Shown here piece after piece: positions 9,038 to 18,643 of a DNA stretch of 36,315 bases; positions within the stretch are counted from its first letter, which is position 1; each line of letters begins with the position of its first letter. The stretch lies in contig CALUJK010000040.1 of the NCBI GenBank assembly GCA_944320945.1, forward strand, positions 1 through 36,315, in the 5' to 3' direction. The notes under the pieces were generated by a model. It saw only the letters and a program-made list of their open reading frames with translations, searched no databases and had not been told where the DNA came from. The stretch is from an uncultured Bacteroides sp. Lineage in GTDB: Bacteria; Bacteroidota; Bacteroidia; Bacteroidales; Bacteroidaceae. The translations under genes and the position numbers were made by a program.

Positions 9038-9236
9038 AGAGCTATAAACAGGTAAATTGTGACTGAAAAATATGTTGAAGCTCTTCTTGAAAATAGATGC
9101 TAACTTTTTTGTAATGTTGATAGTCGATGCGCTATATGCGTTGGTTTAAGTTATGCAAGTATTATTTCTAAGAATCTTTTCTTATACTTTTCACAGCTTT
9201 TCAACGGTTATTAACGGTGGAATGAACGGAAGTGTG

Positions 9237-9244
9237 TATATTTG
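9237..9244 (+). promoter_or_regulatory. Candidate -7 promoter element for the RNA methyltransferase
   Basis: TATATTTG matches TAnnTTTG and ends 22 bases before the ATG at 9267, which would leave a leader of about 15 bases. No clear -33 box is seen. Confidence 0.45.
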
Positions 9245-9266
9245 TATGCAGATAGTCTGAGTCTTT

Positions 9267-9794
9267 ATGCGGAAACTAAAAATTACGGAATTAAATCGCA
9301 TCAGTGCGGAAGAATTCAAGCAGGCAGAAAAATTGCCATTGGTAGTGGTATTGGATAACGTACGCAGTTTGCACAATATCGGTTCAGTATTTCGTACGTC
9401 GGATGCATTTCGCATTGAATGTATCTATCTGTGCGGTATTACAGCCGTTCCTCCGCATCCTGAGATGCACAAGACAGCATTGGGAGCAGAATTTACTGTA
9501 GATTGGAAGTATGTTAATAACGCGGTAGAAGCTGTTGATAACCTCCGGAATGCCGGTTATGTGGTTTACTCCGTGGAGCAGGCAGAAGGCAGCACGATGC
9601 TGGATGAACTGACGTTGGACAAATCTTGTAGATACGCTGTAGTATTGGGCAATGAGGTGAAAGGTGTGCAGCAGGAAGTGATTGACCATAGTGACGGTTG
9701 TATTGAAATACCGCAATATGGCACAAAGCACTCTTTGAATGTGTCCGTCACGGCAGGTATTGTTATTTGGGATTTGTTCAAGAAGTTGAAATGA
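9267..9794 (+). CDS. SpoU/TrmH-family (SPOUT) RNA 2'-O-methyltransferase
   Basis: The 175-residue protein carries the three SpoU motifs. These are motif 1 DNVRSLHNIGSVFRTSDAF (residues 30-48, RNA binding), motif 2 VVLGNEVKGV (125-134) and motif 3 IEIPQYGTKHSLNVSVTAG (146-164), which form the knotted S-adenosylmethionine site. Family members methylate the 2'-hydroxyl of tRNA or rRNA. The protein is a minimal catalytic domain lacking the N-terminal L30e-like substrate-binding domain of RlmB, so it more resembles TrmL/TrmH-size enzymes, but the target RNA cannot be assigned. It stands alone, divergent from nadA. Confidence 0.93.
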   Translation: MRKLKITELNRISAEEFKQAEKLPLVVVLDNVRSLHNIGSVFRTSDAFRIECIYLCGITAVPPHPEMHKTALGAEFTVDWKYVNNAVEAVDNLRNAGYVVYSVEQAEGSTMLDELTLDKSCRYAVVLGNEVKGVQQEVIDHSDGCIEIPQYGTKHSLNVSVTAGIVIWDLFKKLK

Positions 9795-9891
9795 GATAAC
9801 TCTATCATTCTCTCTGATGGCAGTTGAAACCTTTTTGTGTTCTGTTGTTTTTCGGTCAAATTATCAAAAGCAATGAATCTAATAAAATGTA

Positions 9892-12411
9892 ATGAAGACA
9901 CTCTATTATTATCTGTTCTGTTGGATGGGTTTGTTTGTAACCTGTCTTGCACATGGACAAAGCAATCGGATAGATGGCATTAAGTACACACTTGATAAGT
10001 CCGGAAAAGTGGTGTTGGAGAAAGGGAAGAATGTACGTGGAACATTGGTTATCCCTTCTGAAGTAACAATAAAAGGACGAACATATCCGGTATCTGTCAT
10101 CGGTGAAAGTGCTTTTGAAGATTGTGATGAATTGCAAAGCGTGATATTGCCTGAAAATCTTTCTCAAATAGACTTTTGGAGCTTTAAGAATTGCACGAAT
10201 TTACGATCGGTTACTTTTCCTTCGTCCATGAAAAGGATAGGGGTTGCTTCGTTTGAAAATTGCGAGGCTTTGGATAAAGTGATATTGAACGGAGTGGAAG
10301 AGATAGGTTCAAATGCTTTTGAAGGTTGCAAGAATCTTTGTATAGAAATACATGGTGCCCGTTCGATAGATTATGAAGCTTTTCGAGGATGTCGTCGGTT
10401 GGAATATTATTTGCCTGAAGTGGAAAATATTCCAGAATATATGGGGACATCAGTAAAAGGAAATATCAGTAATTATTTGTGGAAAGTAAGTGTGTTGGAA
10501 GATACGGGCATCTATATAAACAAGCGTGCCTTTAATGATTGTAAGGAAGTTGTACTTCATTTTCCCACTACGTTGAAAAGCATTGGTCGTAATGCCTTTT
10601 CCGGTGTGTTGAAGAATTCTGATTATTATAGTAAGAATGAATTGTTTCAAGTTTATCTTCCGGCTTCTCTGGAACAGATAGGTGAAGAGGCGTTTATGAA
10701 CTCCGGTGTAACTTCGGTTATTTTTGCACATACCGCTACGAATCGTCCTGCATCGCTTCAGATAGGACGACGGGCTTTTACTGACTGCATGATGTTACAA
10801 GAAATGGAATTGCCCTCGAATGTGACAAAAATAGATTACATGACATTCAGTCGTTGTCAGTCACTCCAATCGATCAAGGCATCCGGAGTGACAGATGTAG
10901 GTACAATGGCTTTTAGCGATTGTGCTAACCTTAATACGGTTATTTTCTCCAGTAGTTTGAAAGAGGTAGGCATGGAAGCTTTTCGGAATTGTCCGCTTCT
11001 GACAACATTACGCGGATTAAATGAAAGTACTGTATTGAAGTCGGATGCTTTCCGGGGTTCCGGCATCAATATTGAGCAAGTGAAAGAAACATTCAGCTAC
11101 TGTTGTTATAGTAAAGTCTATCAAGCTTTGTTGGAATGGAGAAAGAAAGGTGAATTTGAAACTACTGCCCAATGGCGGGCACGTGTTACTCCTGAAGTGC
11201 AGAAACAAAAGACCAACCAGTTGTTGAAAGAAGCAGAGCAGAAATATCTGTCTGCTTACAGTATTCTGCCGGTACAAAGTCGGTTAAGTACTTATGACGC
11301 CGATCGTGGTACGTATGGCGTTACGTTGTTGTGCAAGGGTAGGGAAGTGTCCACTCAATATATTCACGTTCCTATATCTGAGGCTCCTTCGGTGAAATCT
11401 ATGTGGAAAAATGCCGTTATTACTCCTACGTGGGGCATTCGTAACGACCGTGCACAGGTCTTGTCTTTTCAGGTAAACCTGAATGGAAAACGATATATTG
11501 CTTCCGATGATACATCTTCTTCCTCTTCTGAAAATACTGCGTTGTTGTTTGACATGCCTTTGCCTGAATTAGATTTTGGCGGAGAAAATATCAAAACCGC
11601 TCCGGTAACCGTTTCCATACCGGTAGTGGAAAGTGATATTGATACTCAGATTCCTGTTGTCAAGACAAGTTCTCCCCGTACATTTGCTGTAATTATTGGG
11701 AATGAAAATTATCAGCATGTAACGCGTGTACCGTATGCCTTGAACGATGCCCGTATATTTGGAGAATATTGTGTCAAGACATTGGGCTTGCCCATACAGA
11801 ATGTCCGTAGCTATCGGGATGCCACATTTGGTACGTTACTGACAGCATTGGCTGATTTAAAAAATATTTCTGATGCGTATGACGGAGACATTCGGGTAAT
11901 CTTCTATTATGCCGGGCACGGCATACCTGATGAAAACGGTAAAAATGCTTATCTGTTACCGGTCGATAGTGACGGACGTCAATTGGAAGCCTGTTTGCCA
12001 TTGAGTCGTTTGTATGAAGAGTTGGGTGCTTTGCATGCCCGTTCTGTACTGGTATTTATGGATGCTTGTTTCAGTGGTTCGCAACGGGGCGAGGGCATGT
12101 TGGCTTCCACTCGTGGCGTGGCTATCCGCGTAAATTCAGACAGACCGTCAGGCAATACTTTAGTATTCAGTGCGGCACAGGGTGATGAAACTGCTTATTC
12201 ATATCCTGAAAAAGGGCATGGTCTTTTTACCTATTATTTGTTGAAAAAAATACACGATACCGAAGGCGATGTGACGTTAGGTGAATTAAGTGATTATGTA
12301 AGTACACAGGTAAAACGTCAGTCGGTCATTGTTAATCGCAAAAGTCAGACACCTGTCACAATGCCTTCCACAACTTTTTCTGTGAATTGGCGAGAAATGA
12401 AATTGATATGA
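9892..12411 (+). CDS. Exported BspA-type leucine-rich-repeat protein with C-terminal caspase-fold peptidase
   Basis: The 839-residue protein has a signal peptide (about residues 1-22, cleavage near AHG-Q). About ten BspA/LRR_5-type repeats follow (residues about 65-390), each built on an A-F-x-x-C-x-x-L-x-x-[VI] core such as AFEDCDELQSVILP. A middle region (about 400-570) has a charged helical start (EWRKKGEFETTAQWRAR) of a type seen in other Bacteroidetes caspase-family proteins. The C-terminal domain (about 597-830) is a peptidase C14/caspase p20-like fold starting TFAVIIGNENY. The catalytic dyad is visible as His676 in YYAGHG and Cys726 in MDACFSG, so it should be active. Its start context (YALNDAR) is typical of bacterial metacaspase-like proteins. 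It should act outside the cytoplasm; the substrate is unknown. The HTCS gene starts 10 bases after its stop, implying cotranscription. Confidence 0.88.
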   Translation: MKTLYYYLFCWMGLFVTCLAHGQSNRIDGIKYTLDKSGKVVLEKGKNVRGTLVIPSEVTIKGRTYPVSVIGESAFEDCDELQSVILPENLSQIDFWSFKNCTNLRSVTFPSSMKRIGVASFENCEALDKVILNGVEEIGSNAFEGCKNLCIEIHGARSIDYEAFRGCRRLEYYLPEVENIPEYMGTSVKGNISNYLWKVSVLEDTGIYINKRAFNDCKEVVLHFPTTLKSIGRNAFSGVLKNSDYYSKNELFQVYLPASLEQIGEEAFMNSGVTSVIFAHTATNRPASLQIGRRAFTDCMMLQEMELPSNVTKIDYMTFSRCQSLQSIKASGVTDVGTMAFSDCANLNTVIFSSSLKEVGMEAFRNCPLLTTLRGLNESTVLKSDAFRGSGINIEQVKETFSYCCYSKVYQALLEWRKKGEFETTAQWRARVTPEVQKQKTNQLLKEAEQKYLSAYSILPVQSRLSTYDADRGTYGVTLLCKGREVSTQYIHVPISEAPSVKSMWKNAVITPTWGIRNDRAQVLSFQVNLNGKRYIASDDTSSSSSENTALLFDMPLPELDFGGENIKTAPVTVSIPVVESDIDTQIPVVKTSSPRTFAVIIGNENYQHVTRVPYALNDARIFGEYCVKTLGLPIQNVRSYRDATFGTLLTALADLKNISDAYDGDIRVIFYYAGHGIPDENGKNAYLLPVDSDGRQLEACLPLSRLYEELGALHARSVLVFMDACFSGSQRGEGMLASTRGVAIRVNSDRPSGNTLVFSAAQGDETAYSYPEKGHGLFTYYLLKKIHDTEGDVTLGELSDYVSTQVKRQSVIVNRKSQTPVTMPSTTFSVNWREMKLI

Positions 12412-12421
12412 TACTTAATCT

Positions 12422-15400
12422 ATGTACACAAGAAGTTGGTTAATAATATTGTTCGCTCTTTGGGGATGTCTTTTCTTGTTTTCCATGGAAAATGTTCCTC
12501 AACACTATTATTTCAGAAATCTGGATATCGAACAAGGACTGCCTCAGAATACCATCAATGATATTCTGCAAGACCGGCAAGGATTTATGTGGTTTGGCAC
12601 CAAAGATGGATTGAGCAGGTATGATGGTATTTCGTTTCGAAACTTCCGAAACAATCCGCAAGACGTTCATAGTTTGGGAAACAATTTCGTGACTTCACTA
12701 TACGAAGATACGGAAGGAAACATTTGGGTAGGTACTGATGCCGGTTTGTATGTCTATCATCCTTTGAAAGACCGTTTTGAATCGTTTTCTATTTCCAGTG
12801 TGGAAAATACGAAAATCACACGTTCCGTCACTATGGTGACAGGCGATGCCAAGGGAAATATCTGGGTAGCTGTGGAGTCACAAGGTATTTTCAGTTACAA
12901 TCTTCAAAGTAGAGAACTGCACAATTATACGTTTGAAAAGTTTTCTATTTCCTCCAATGTAGAGTGTATTGCTTTCGATAACAGCGGAACTGTTTGGATA
13001 GGATTCTATGGAGACGGTTTGTTTTATTCCAAAGATCATCTGAAGAGCATATCTCCCTTTTTGTCTCCGGAAGGTAAGAAGGTTTTCGACAAAGATGTTG
13101 TCCTGAAAATCATTGCAGGTGATTACAATTGTCTGTACATCAGTTCGATTAAGAAAGGAGTGCAAGAGTTGAATCTGACATCGGGGCAACTGAAAAGTTT
13201 GTTGTTGGTTGATGAATTTGGAGAATCCATATTTTGTCGTGACCTTCTTTCTGTGTCTAATGAAGAGTTGTGGTTGGGAACTGAAACCGGTATCTATATT
13301 CTGAATATCCGTACAGGCAAGTATTCCCATCAGCGCAGTTCGTTGTATGATTCATATTCACTGTCAGACAATGCTATCTATTCTTTATATAAAGACCGTG
13401 AAGGAGGCATTTGGATAGGGTCTTATTTCGGTGGTGTGGATTACTTCTCTTATTCGCCCACACCGTTTGAGAAGTATTATCCGAGGGGAGGAGAGAATGA
13501 CGGTCTGCATGGGAAAAGAATTCGCGAATTTTGTCAGGACCAAAACGGTATTCTGTGGATTGGTACCGAAGATGGCGGACTGAATCGGTTTGACCCGCAC
13601 ACAAAGAAGTTCTCTTTCTTTAAGCCCAGCGAAGACTTTACCAACATACATGGACTTTGCCTGGTAGATGATAAACTGTGGGTAGGGACTTTTTCGAAAG
13701 GACTTAAAATTATTGATACCAATACAGGAAGAGTTGTAAAGACCTATCTGAAAAGCAACACGGCCGGTTCCTTGATAGACAACAGCATCTTTTCCATTTG
13801 CCGTACAGCGTCGGGTGATATCTATCTGGGAACAATGTTTGGCTTATTGAAGTATGATAAAAGCACAGACGGTTTCCGGCAGATACAAGAACTTCAGGGT
13901 TGTTTTGTGTATGACATCAAAGAAGATTCCAATGGCAATATCTGGTTGGCCACGTATGCTAACGGAGCGTTTCGCTATGATATTAATGAAAAACGGTGGA
14001 AAAACTATCTGCACGAAGCAGACAAAGAAGGTGGTTTTCCTTCCAATAAAGTATTGAGTATTTTCGAAGATTCACGACGCAGAGTCTGGCTGACAACACA
14101 AGGAGGCGGATTTTGTCGTTTCGTTCCGGAAGAAGATGCGTTTATTACTTACAACCAATACAACGGCTTTCCTTATGACGTGGTCTATCAGATAGCCGAA
14201 GGCAAGAAAGGTATGTTGTGGTTGAGCACAAACAGTGGTCTGGTGTGCTTTGATGCCGATACGGAACAACGGAAAGTATATACTACGAATAATGGATTGC
14301 TGAGCGACCAGTTTAATTATCGCTCAAGTTTCGTTTCTGCCGACGGTACTATCTATTTTGGTTGTATCGAAGGCTTTGTGGCTTTCAATCCTGACACTTT
14401 TTCGGAAAACAAAAACTTTCCGCCCTTGGTGATTACTAACTTTATGTTGTTTAACAAGGAAGTATATGTCGGTCAACAGAATTCTCCGCTTCGGGAAAAC
14501 ATAGTGTTTTCGGACAGCATCGTATTAAAGTCGAATCAAAATTCATTTTCCATCCGTATTGCTGCTTTGAGTTATCAGGCACCCCGCATGAACAAACTGA
14601 TGTATAAGCTGGATGACTTCGACCAGAAATGGCAGATATTGAATGAGAATCCCGTAATCACTTATTCTAATCTGCCCTATGGGAATTATGTCTTTCGTGC
14701 CAAGGCTTCGAATGGCGACGGGTATTGGAATCCGGAAGAACGTGTATTGCACATCTGCATACTTCCACCGGTCTATCTTTCTATGTGGGCATACATTATT
14801 TATATATTGACATTTGTGGCGGTAGCAGTATGGGTGGTTATGTATTTTCGTAAGCGCAATCACAGGCGGCACCAACTTCAATTGGAGAAGTTCGAACAGG
14901 AGAAAGAACGGGAAATATATCATGCCAAGATAGACTTCTTTACCAATGTGGCTCATGAGATACGCACTCCGTTGACTTTGATAAACGGTCCTTTGGAGAA
15001 TATCATTCTTAAAAAGCAGTTGGATGCGGAGACGCGCGAGGATTTAAGCATTATGAAGCAGAATACGGAACGTTTGCTGAATCTGACGAATCAGCTACTG
15101 GATTTCCGGAAAGCGGAAGGGCAGGGGTATAGGCTGAATTTCTTGAAGTGTAATATTACGAAGATTCTGAAAGAGACACATCTGCGGTTTACCTCATTGG
15201 CCAAGCAGAAGGGATTGGACTTTACGTTGCACGTGCCCGAAGAAGATTTTTATGCACCTGTCAATCAGGAAGCCTTTACGAAAATCATCAGTAATCTGCT
15301 GAATAACGGTGTGAAGTATGCCTACAGCTATGTACACATCTATTTGGAATTGCCGGATGGCAAGAATGAATTTTGCATCCGCACAGTGAACGACGGTGTG

Positions 15401-16450
15401 GTAATTCCCGATGACATGAAAGAAGAGATTTTCTCCGCCTTTGTGCGTTTTAACGAACAGCAAGATGGAAAGGTGACAACCGGTACGGGAATCGGTTTGG
15501 CTTTATCCCGTTCGTTGGCAGAACTGCACGGAGGTACGTTGGTGATGGAGAAAGGGGAGACGGTGAATTGCTTCCGCCTTACGCTGCCGGTTGTGCAGAA
15601 TATGGCGTTCACACTGGATAGTGAAAGAAAGGATATTGTTTCTACGAAAATGACTACTGATGAGCAGGTTTCGGAAGATGAACAGTCAGATAAGAAAGAA
15701 AAGAAATATACCATTCTTGTGGTGGAGGATAATCCGGATATGCTCTCTTTTGTGGCACGCCAGTTATCACACGATTATGCCATACTCACAGCCACTAATG
15801 GAGTAGAGGCGCTACAAGTGTTAGACGAGCATTTTGTGAACCTGATAGTGAGCGATGTGATGATGCCTCACATGGATGGTTTTGAGCTTTGCAAGGCAGT
15901 AAAATCTAATTTGGATTACAGCCACGTTCCTGTTATCCTGTTGACAGCAAAAAACAATATTCAATCAAAAATAGAAGGATTGGAATTGGGTGCTGATGCT
16001 TATATAGAAAAACCGTTCTCGGTGGAATATCTGAAGGCTTCCATTTCCAGCTTGATGAACAACCGTGAGAAACTGCGTCAGGCATTTGCCAAATCGCCTT
16101 TTGTAGCGGCCAATACAATGGCGTTGACCAAGGCCGATGAGGGATTTATGAAGAAACTGAACGAGATAATTTCTGCCAATCTGCATGACCCCGATTTCAA
16201 TATGGATACGATGGCAGAACTGTTGCACATGAGCCGTTCCAACTTCTATCGGAAAATGAAAGGAGTACTTGACTTGACTCCTAACGATTATCTCCGTTTG
16301 GAACGGTTGAAACTGGCTGCCCAACTGCTGAAAGAAGGTAATGACCGTGTGAATGAAATTTGTTATAAAGTAGGCTTCAATTCTCCTTCTTATTTCTCCA
16401 AATGCTTCCAAAAACAGTTTGGGGTGCTTCCGAAGGATTTTGTAGGGTAA
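12422..16450 (+). CDS. Hybrid two-component system sensor/regulator (HTCS)
   Basis: The 1342-residue inner-membrane protein joins a sensor, kinase, receiver and DNA-binding domain in one chain. After a signal anchor there are many Reg_prop propeller blades (residues about 30-680, for example GFMWFGTKDGLSRYDG and GNIWVGTDAGLYVY). A Y_Y_Y domain (about 690-770) and a transmembrane helix (about 788-809) follow. The kinase has phospho-acceptor His845 in AHEIRTPL and an ATPase domain with GTGIGLALS. The receiver has phospho-acceptor Asp1145 in SDVMMPHMDG. The C-terminal 100 residues are an AraC-type helix-turn-helix. HTCS proteins bind a glycan fragment in the periplasm and switch on the adjacent PUL. 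Here the PUL starts 246 bases downstream. The N-box reads NLLNNGVKYA, slightly off the usual NLLSNAFKY. Confidence 0.95.
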   Translation: MYTRSWLIILFALWGCLFLFSMENVPQHYYFRNLDIEQGLPQNTINDILQDRQGFMWFGTKDGLSRYDGISFRNFRNNPQDVHSLGNNFVTSLYEDTEGNIWVGTDAGLYVYHPLKDRFESFSISSVENTKITRSVTMVTGDAKGNIWVAVESQGIFSYNLQSRELHNYTFEKFSISSNVECIAFDNSGTVWIGFYGDGLFYSKDHLKSISPFLSPEGKKVFDKDVVLKIIAGDYNCLYISSIKKGVQELNLTSGQLKSLLLVDEFGESIFCRDLLSVSNEELWLGTETGIYILNIRTGKYSHQRSSLYDSYSLSDNAIYSLYKDREGGIWIGSYFGGVDYFSYSPTPFEKYYPRGGENDGLHGKRIREFCQDQNGILWIGTEDGGLNRFDPHTKKFSFFKPSEDFTNIHGLCLVDDKLWVGTFSKGLKIIDTNTGRVVKTYLKSNTAGSLIDNSIFSICRTASGDIYLGTMFGLLKYDKSTDGFRQIQELQGCFVYDIKEDSNGNIWLATYANGAFRYDINEKRWKNYLHEADKEGGFPSNKVLSIFEDSRRRVWLTTQGGGFCRFVPEEDAFITYNQYNGFPYDVVYQIAEGKKGMLWLSTNSGLVCFDADTEQRKVYTTNNGLLSDQFNYRSSFVSADGTIYFGCIEGFVAFNPDTFSENKNFPPLVITNFMLFNKEVYVGQQNSPLRENIVFSDSIVLKSNQNSFSIRIAALSYQAPRMNKLMYKLDDFDQKWQILNENPVITYSNLPYGNYVFRAKASNGDGYWNPEERVLHICILPPVYLSMWAYIIYILTFVAVAVWVVMYFRKRNHRRHQLQLEKFEQEKEREIYHAKIDFFTNVAHEIRTPLTLINGPLENIILKKQLDAETREDLSIMKQNTERLLNLTNQLLDFRKAEGQGYRLNFLKCNITKILKETHLRFTSLAKQKGLDFTLHVPEEDFYAPVNQEAFTKIISNLLNNGVKYAYSYVHIYLELPDGKNEFCIRTVNDGVVIPDDMKEEIFSAFVRFNEQQDGKVTTGTGIGLALSRSLAELHGGTLVMEKGETVNCFRLTLPVVQNMAFTLDSERKDIVSTKMTTDEQVSEDEQSDKKEKKYTILVVEDNPDMLSFVARQLSHDYAILTATNGVEALQVLDEHFVNLIVSDVMMPHMDGFELCKAVKSNLDYSHVPVILLTAKNNIQSKIEGLELGADAYIEKPFSVEYLKASISSLMNNREKLRQAFAKSPFVAANTMALTKADEGFMKKLNEIISANLHDPDFNMDTMAELLHMSRSNFYRKMKGVLDLTPNDYLRLERLKLAAQLLKEGNDRVNEICYKVGFNSPSYFSKCFQKQFGVLPKDFVG

Positions 16451-16570
16451 TTTTTAGTTAAAATTTTGTATTATATATTTCGTTTGTATGTCAATTAGGG
16501 CATGAATGTCATTTCAATTTTATGATTGTAATCGATCTGTAAAATCTATTGTCCCTAATCAACAAAAATA

Positions 16571-16610
16571 GTCTCAATAGGACATTTTTTTCATTTATTG
16601 AGACGTTTTT
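16571..16610 (+). terminator. Possible HTCS terminator (or operator) before the PUL
   Basis: A perfect 9-base inverted repeat, GTCTCAATA/TATTGAGAC (16571-16579 with 16596-16604), is followed by GTTTTTT, as in a factor-independent terminator. The stem is AT-rich and the loop is 16 bases. Upstream, ATTAGGG (16494-16500) and CCCTAAT (16553-16559) form a second, widely spaced inverted pair. Because the region directly precedes the first PUL promoter, regulator binding is an alternative reading. Confidence 0.45.
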
Positions 16611-16635
16611 TCCGCATGAAAATATGCGTTTGCCA

Positions 16636-16643
16636 TACTTTTG
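16636..16643 (+). promoter_or_regulatory. Candidate -7 promoter element of the GH2 gene and PUL
   Basis: TACTTTTG fits TAnnTTTG and lies 52 bases before the GH2 start. A T-rich stretch lies at the -33 distance but there is no exact TTTG. As expected for an HTCS-activated gene, the promoter looks incomplete. Confidence 0.4.
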
Positions 16644-16695
16644 TTAACGACAAACAAAAAAGGTTGTTGACTTATTAACAAAAGATTTTAATAGT

Positions 16696-18519
16696 ATGGT
16701 AAAACGCTTTTTTCTTTTTTATACGATATGTTCGTTTCTGACTGCTTTGCCTGCTTTGGCACAATGGTCCCCCGCGGGTGATAGAATCAAGACAACGTGG
16801 GGTGAAAATCTGGATATAAATAATATATTGCCCGAATATCCACGTCCTATTATGGAACGGTCGGACTGGAAAAATCTGAATGGATTGTGGAATTATGCCA
16901 TTCGCCCTTCGGGTGAAGTGATTCCTACTGATTTTGACGGACAGATATTGGTTCCTTTTGCTGTAGAGTCAAGCTTATCCGGAGTAGGGAAGACGCTGGG
17001 AGAGAAAAATGAATTGTGGTATCAGCGGAATTTTACGGTTCCATCGGCTTGGAAAGGAAAACGCGTATTGTTGCATTTCGGTGCGGTGGATTGGAAAACT
17101 GATGTTTGGGTGAATGGTGTCAAGGTAGGCGGACATACGGGAGGATTCACTCCTTTTTCGTTTGACGTGACTGCTGCGTTGCAAAAAGGAACAAATAGTC
17201 TGGTGGTACGTGTGTGGGACCCCACCGACAAAGGCCCTCAGCCTCGTGGCAAGCAAGTCAGCAATCCGAAAGGCATTTGGTACACACCGGTCAGTGGCAT
17301 CTGGCAGACGGTGTGGCTGGAACCGGTTGCTCCACATTATATAACAGATATAAAAATTACTCCTAATATAGATGTCAATAGGTTAACGGTAAAGGTGCTG
17401 ACGGACAATAATCGTCCGACAGATAAGATTGAGGTAAAAGTGTTCGACGGAAAACAATTGGTAGCATCGGGAATATCCATCAACGGCTTGCCCGTTGAGG
17501 TTCCCATGCCTGCCGATACCAAACATTGGTCGCCTGATTCTCCTTTCCTGTATCAGATGACAGTTGCATTGAAATCGGAAGGTAAAGTGGTGGACGAAGT
17601 GAAGAGTTATGCTGCCATGCGTAAGTATTCAGTGCAGAGAGATGAAAATGGCATTATGCGCCTTCAGCTAAATAATAAAGATGTGTTCCAATTCGGTCCC
17701 TTAGACCAGGGCTGGTGGCCGGACGGACTCTATACGGCACCTACGGACGAGGCTTTGCGTTACGATATAGAGCAGACAAAGGCTTTGGGATATAACATGA
17801 TACGGAAACACATCAAGGTGGAACCGGCACGTTGGTACACCTATTGCGACCAGTTGGGCATTATTGTGTGGCAAGACATGCCTAGTGGTGACAAAAATCA
17901 GGAATGGCAGCGCAAGCAATATTTTACAGGCACGGAACCGATGCGTACTGCCTTCTCTGAGGAAACCTATCGAAAAGAGTGGAAAGAAATAATCGATTGT
18001 TTGTATTCCTATCCTTGCATCGGGACTTGGGTGCCTTTCAACGAAGCATGGGGTCAATTTAAAACGCGTGAAATAGCCGAGTGGACCAAACAGTATGACC
18101 CGACTCGAATCGTTAATCCGGCCAGCGGAGGTAATCATTATACGTGTGGTGACATATTGGATTTGCACAATTACCCGGCTCCTGATATGTATTTGTACGA
18201 TGCCAGTCGTGTAAACGTGTTGGGCGAATATGGAGGCATCGGATTAGTGTTGAAAGACCATCTGTGGGAACCGAACCGCAATTGGGGATATGTACAGTTT
18301 AATAACTCGGCAGAAGCTACCGCAGAATATGTGAAGTATGCAGAGATGCTGAAGAAACTGATAGCTCGTGGCTTGTCGGCAGCTGTCTATACACAAACTA
18401 CCGATGTGGAAGTGGAAGTGAACGGCCTGATGACGTATGACCGGAGGGTGATGAAAATGGATGAAAAGACGTTGAGAAAAGTCAATCAAGAAATATGTAA
18501 TAGTTTATATAATGAATAA
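16696..18519 (+). CDS. Glycoside hydrolase family 2 enzyme
   Basis: The 607-residue product has a signal peptide (cleavage near ALA-Q, residues 20-23). A sugar-binding jelly roll follows (about 45-195), including WYQRNFTVP and VDWKTDVWVNG, then an immunoglobulin-like domain (about 200-310) and a TIM barrel (about 320-600). The likely acid/base is Glu450 in WVPFNEAW and the likely nucleophile Glu511 in VLGEYGG. GH2 enzymes are exo-acting beta-galactosidases, beta-glucuronidases, beta-mannosidases and relatives. The sequence does not allow me to choose, though the uronic-acid-oriented neighbours make a glucuronidase- or galactosidase-type activity plausible. It is the first gene after the HTCS. 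It is separated from SusC by an AT-rich 235-base gap and has a clearly higher GC content than SusC. Confidence 0.9.
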   Translation: MVKRFFLFYTICSFLTALPALAQWSPAGDRIKTTWGENLDINNILPEYPRPIMERSDWKNLNGLWNYAIRPSGEVIPTDFDGQILVPFAVESSLSGVGKTLGEKNELWYQRNFTVPSAWKGKRVLLHFGAVDWKTDVWVNGVKVGGHTGGFTPFSFDVTAALQKGTNSLVVRVWDPTDKGPQPRGKQVSNPKGIWYTPVSGIWQTVWLEPVAPHYITDIKITPNIDVNRLTVKVLTDNNRPTDKIEVKVFDGKQLVASGISINGLPVEVPMPADTKHWSPDSPFLYQMTVALKSEGKVVDEVKSYAAMRKYSVQRDENGIMRLQLNNKDVFQFGPLDQGWWPDGLYTAPTDEALRYDIEQTKALGYNMIRKHIKVEPARWYTYCDQLGIIVWQDMPSGDKNQEWQRKQYFTGTEPMRTAFSEETYRKEWKEIIDCLYSYPCIGTWVPFNEAWGQFKTREIAEWTKQYDPTRIVNPASGGNHYTCGDILDLHNYPAPDMYLYDASRVNVLGEYGGIGLVLKDHLWEPNRNWGYVQFNNSAEATAEYVKYAEMLKKLIARGLSAAVYTQTTDVEVEVNGLMTYDRRVMKMDEKTLRKVNQEICNSLYNE

Positions 18520-18538
18520 ATTTTAGCATTTATGGCTC

Positions 18539-18554
18539 ATCATTTATAAATGAT
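18539..18554. repeat. 16-base perfect palindrome downstream of GH2
   Basis: ATCATTTATAAATGAT reads identically on both strands and begins 19 bases after the GH2 stop. It could be a regulator-binding site or a weak hairpin. No T-run follows, so I do not call it a terminator. Confidence 0.5.
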
Positions 18555-18643
18555 ACTATTAATAGAATGTAGGTATTTTTTATAATAAATCTTTAATTCT
18601 AATTTCTATGAAACAGTTATTTTTCACTATTGACATTATCTCA

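Noticed and set aside
9892..12411. Anti-phage caspase-type defence gene
   Set aside because: The protein carries a signal peptide and BspA repeats and lacks the cytoplasmic partner genes of known defence caspase systems.
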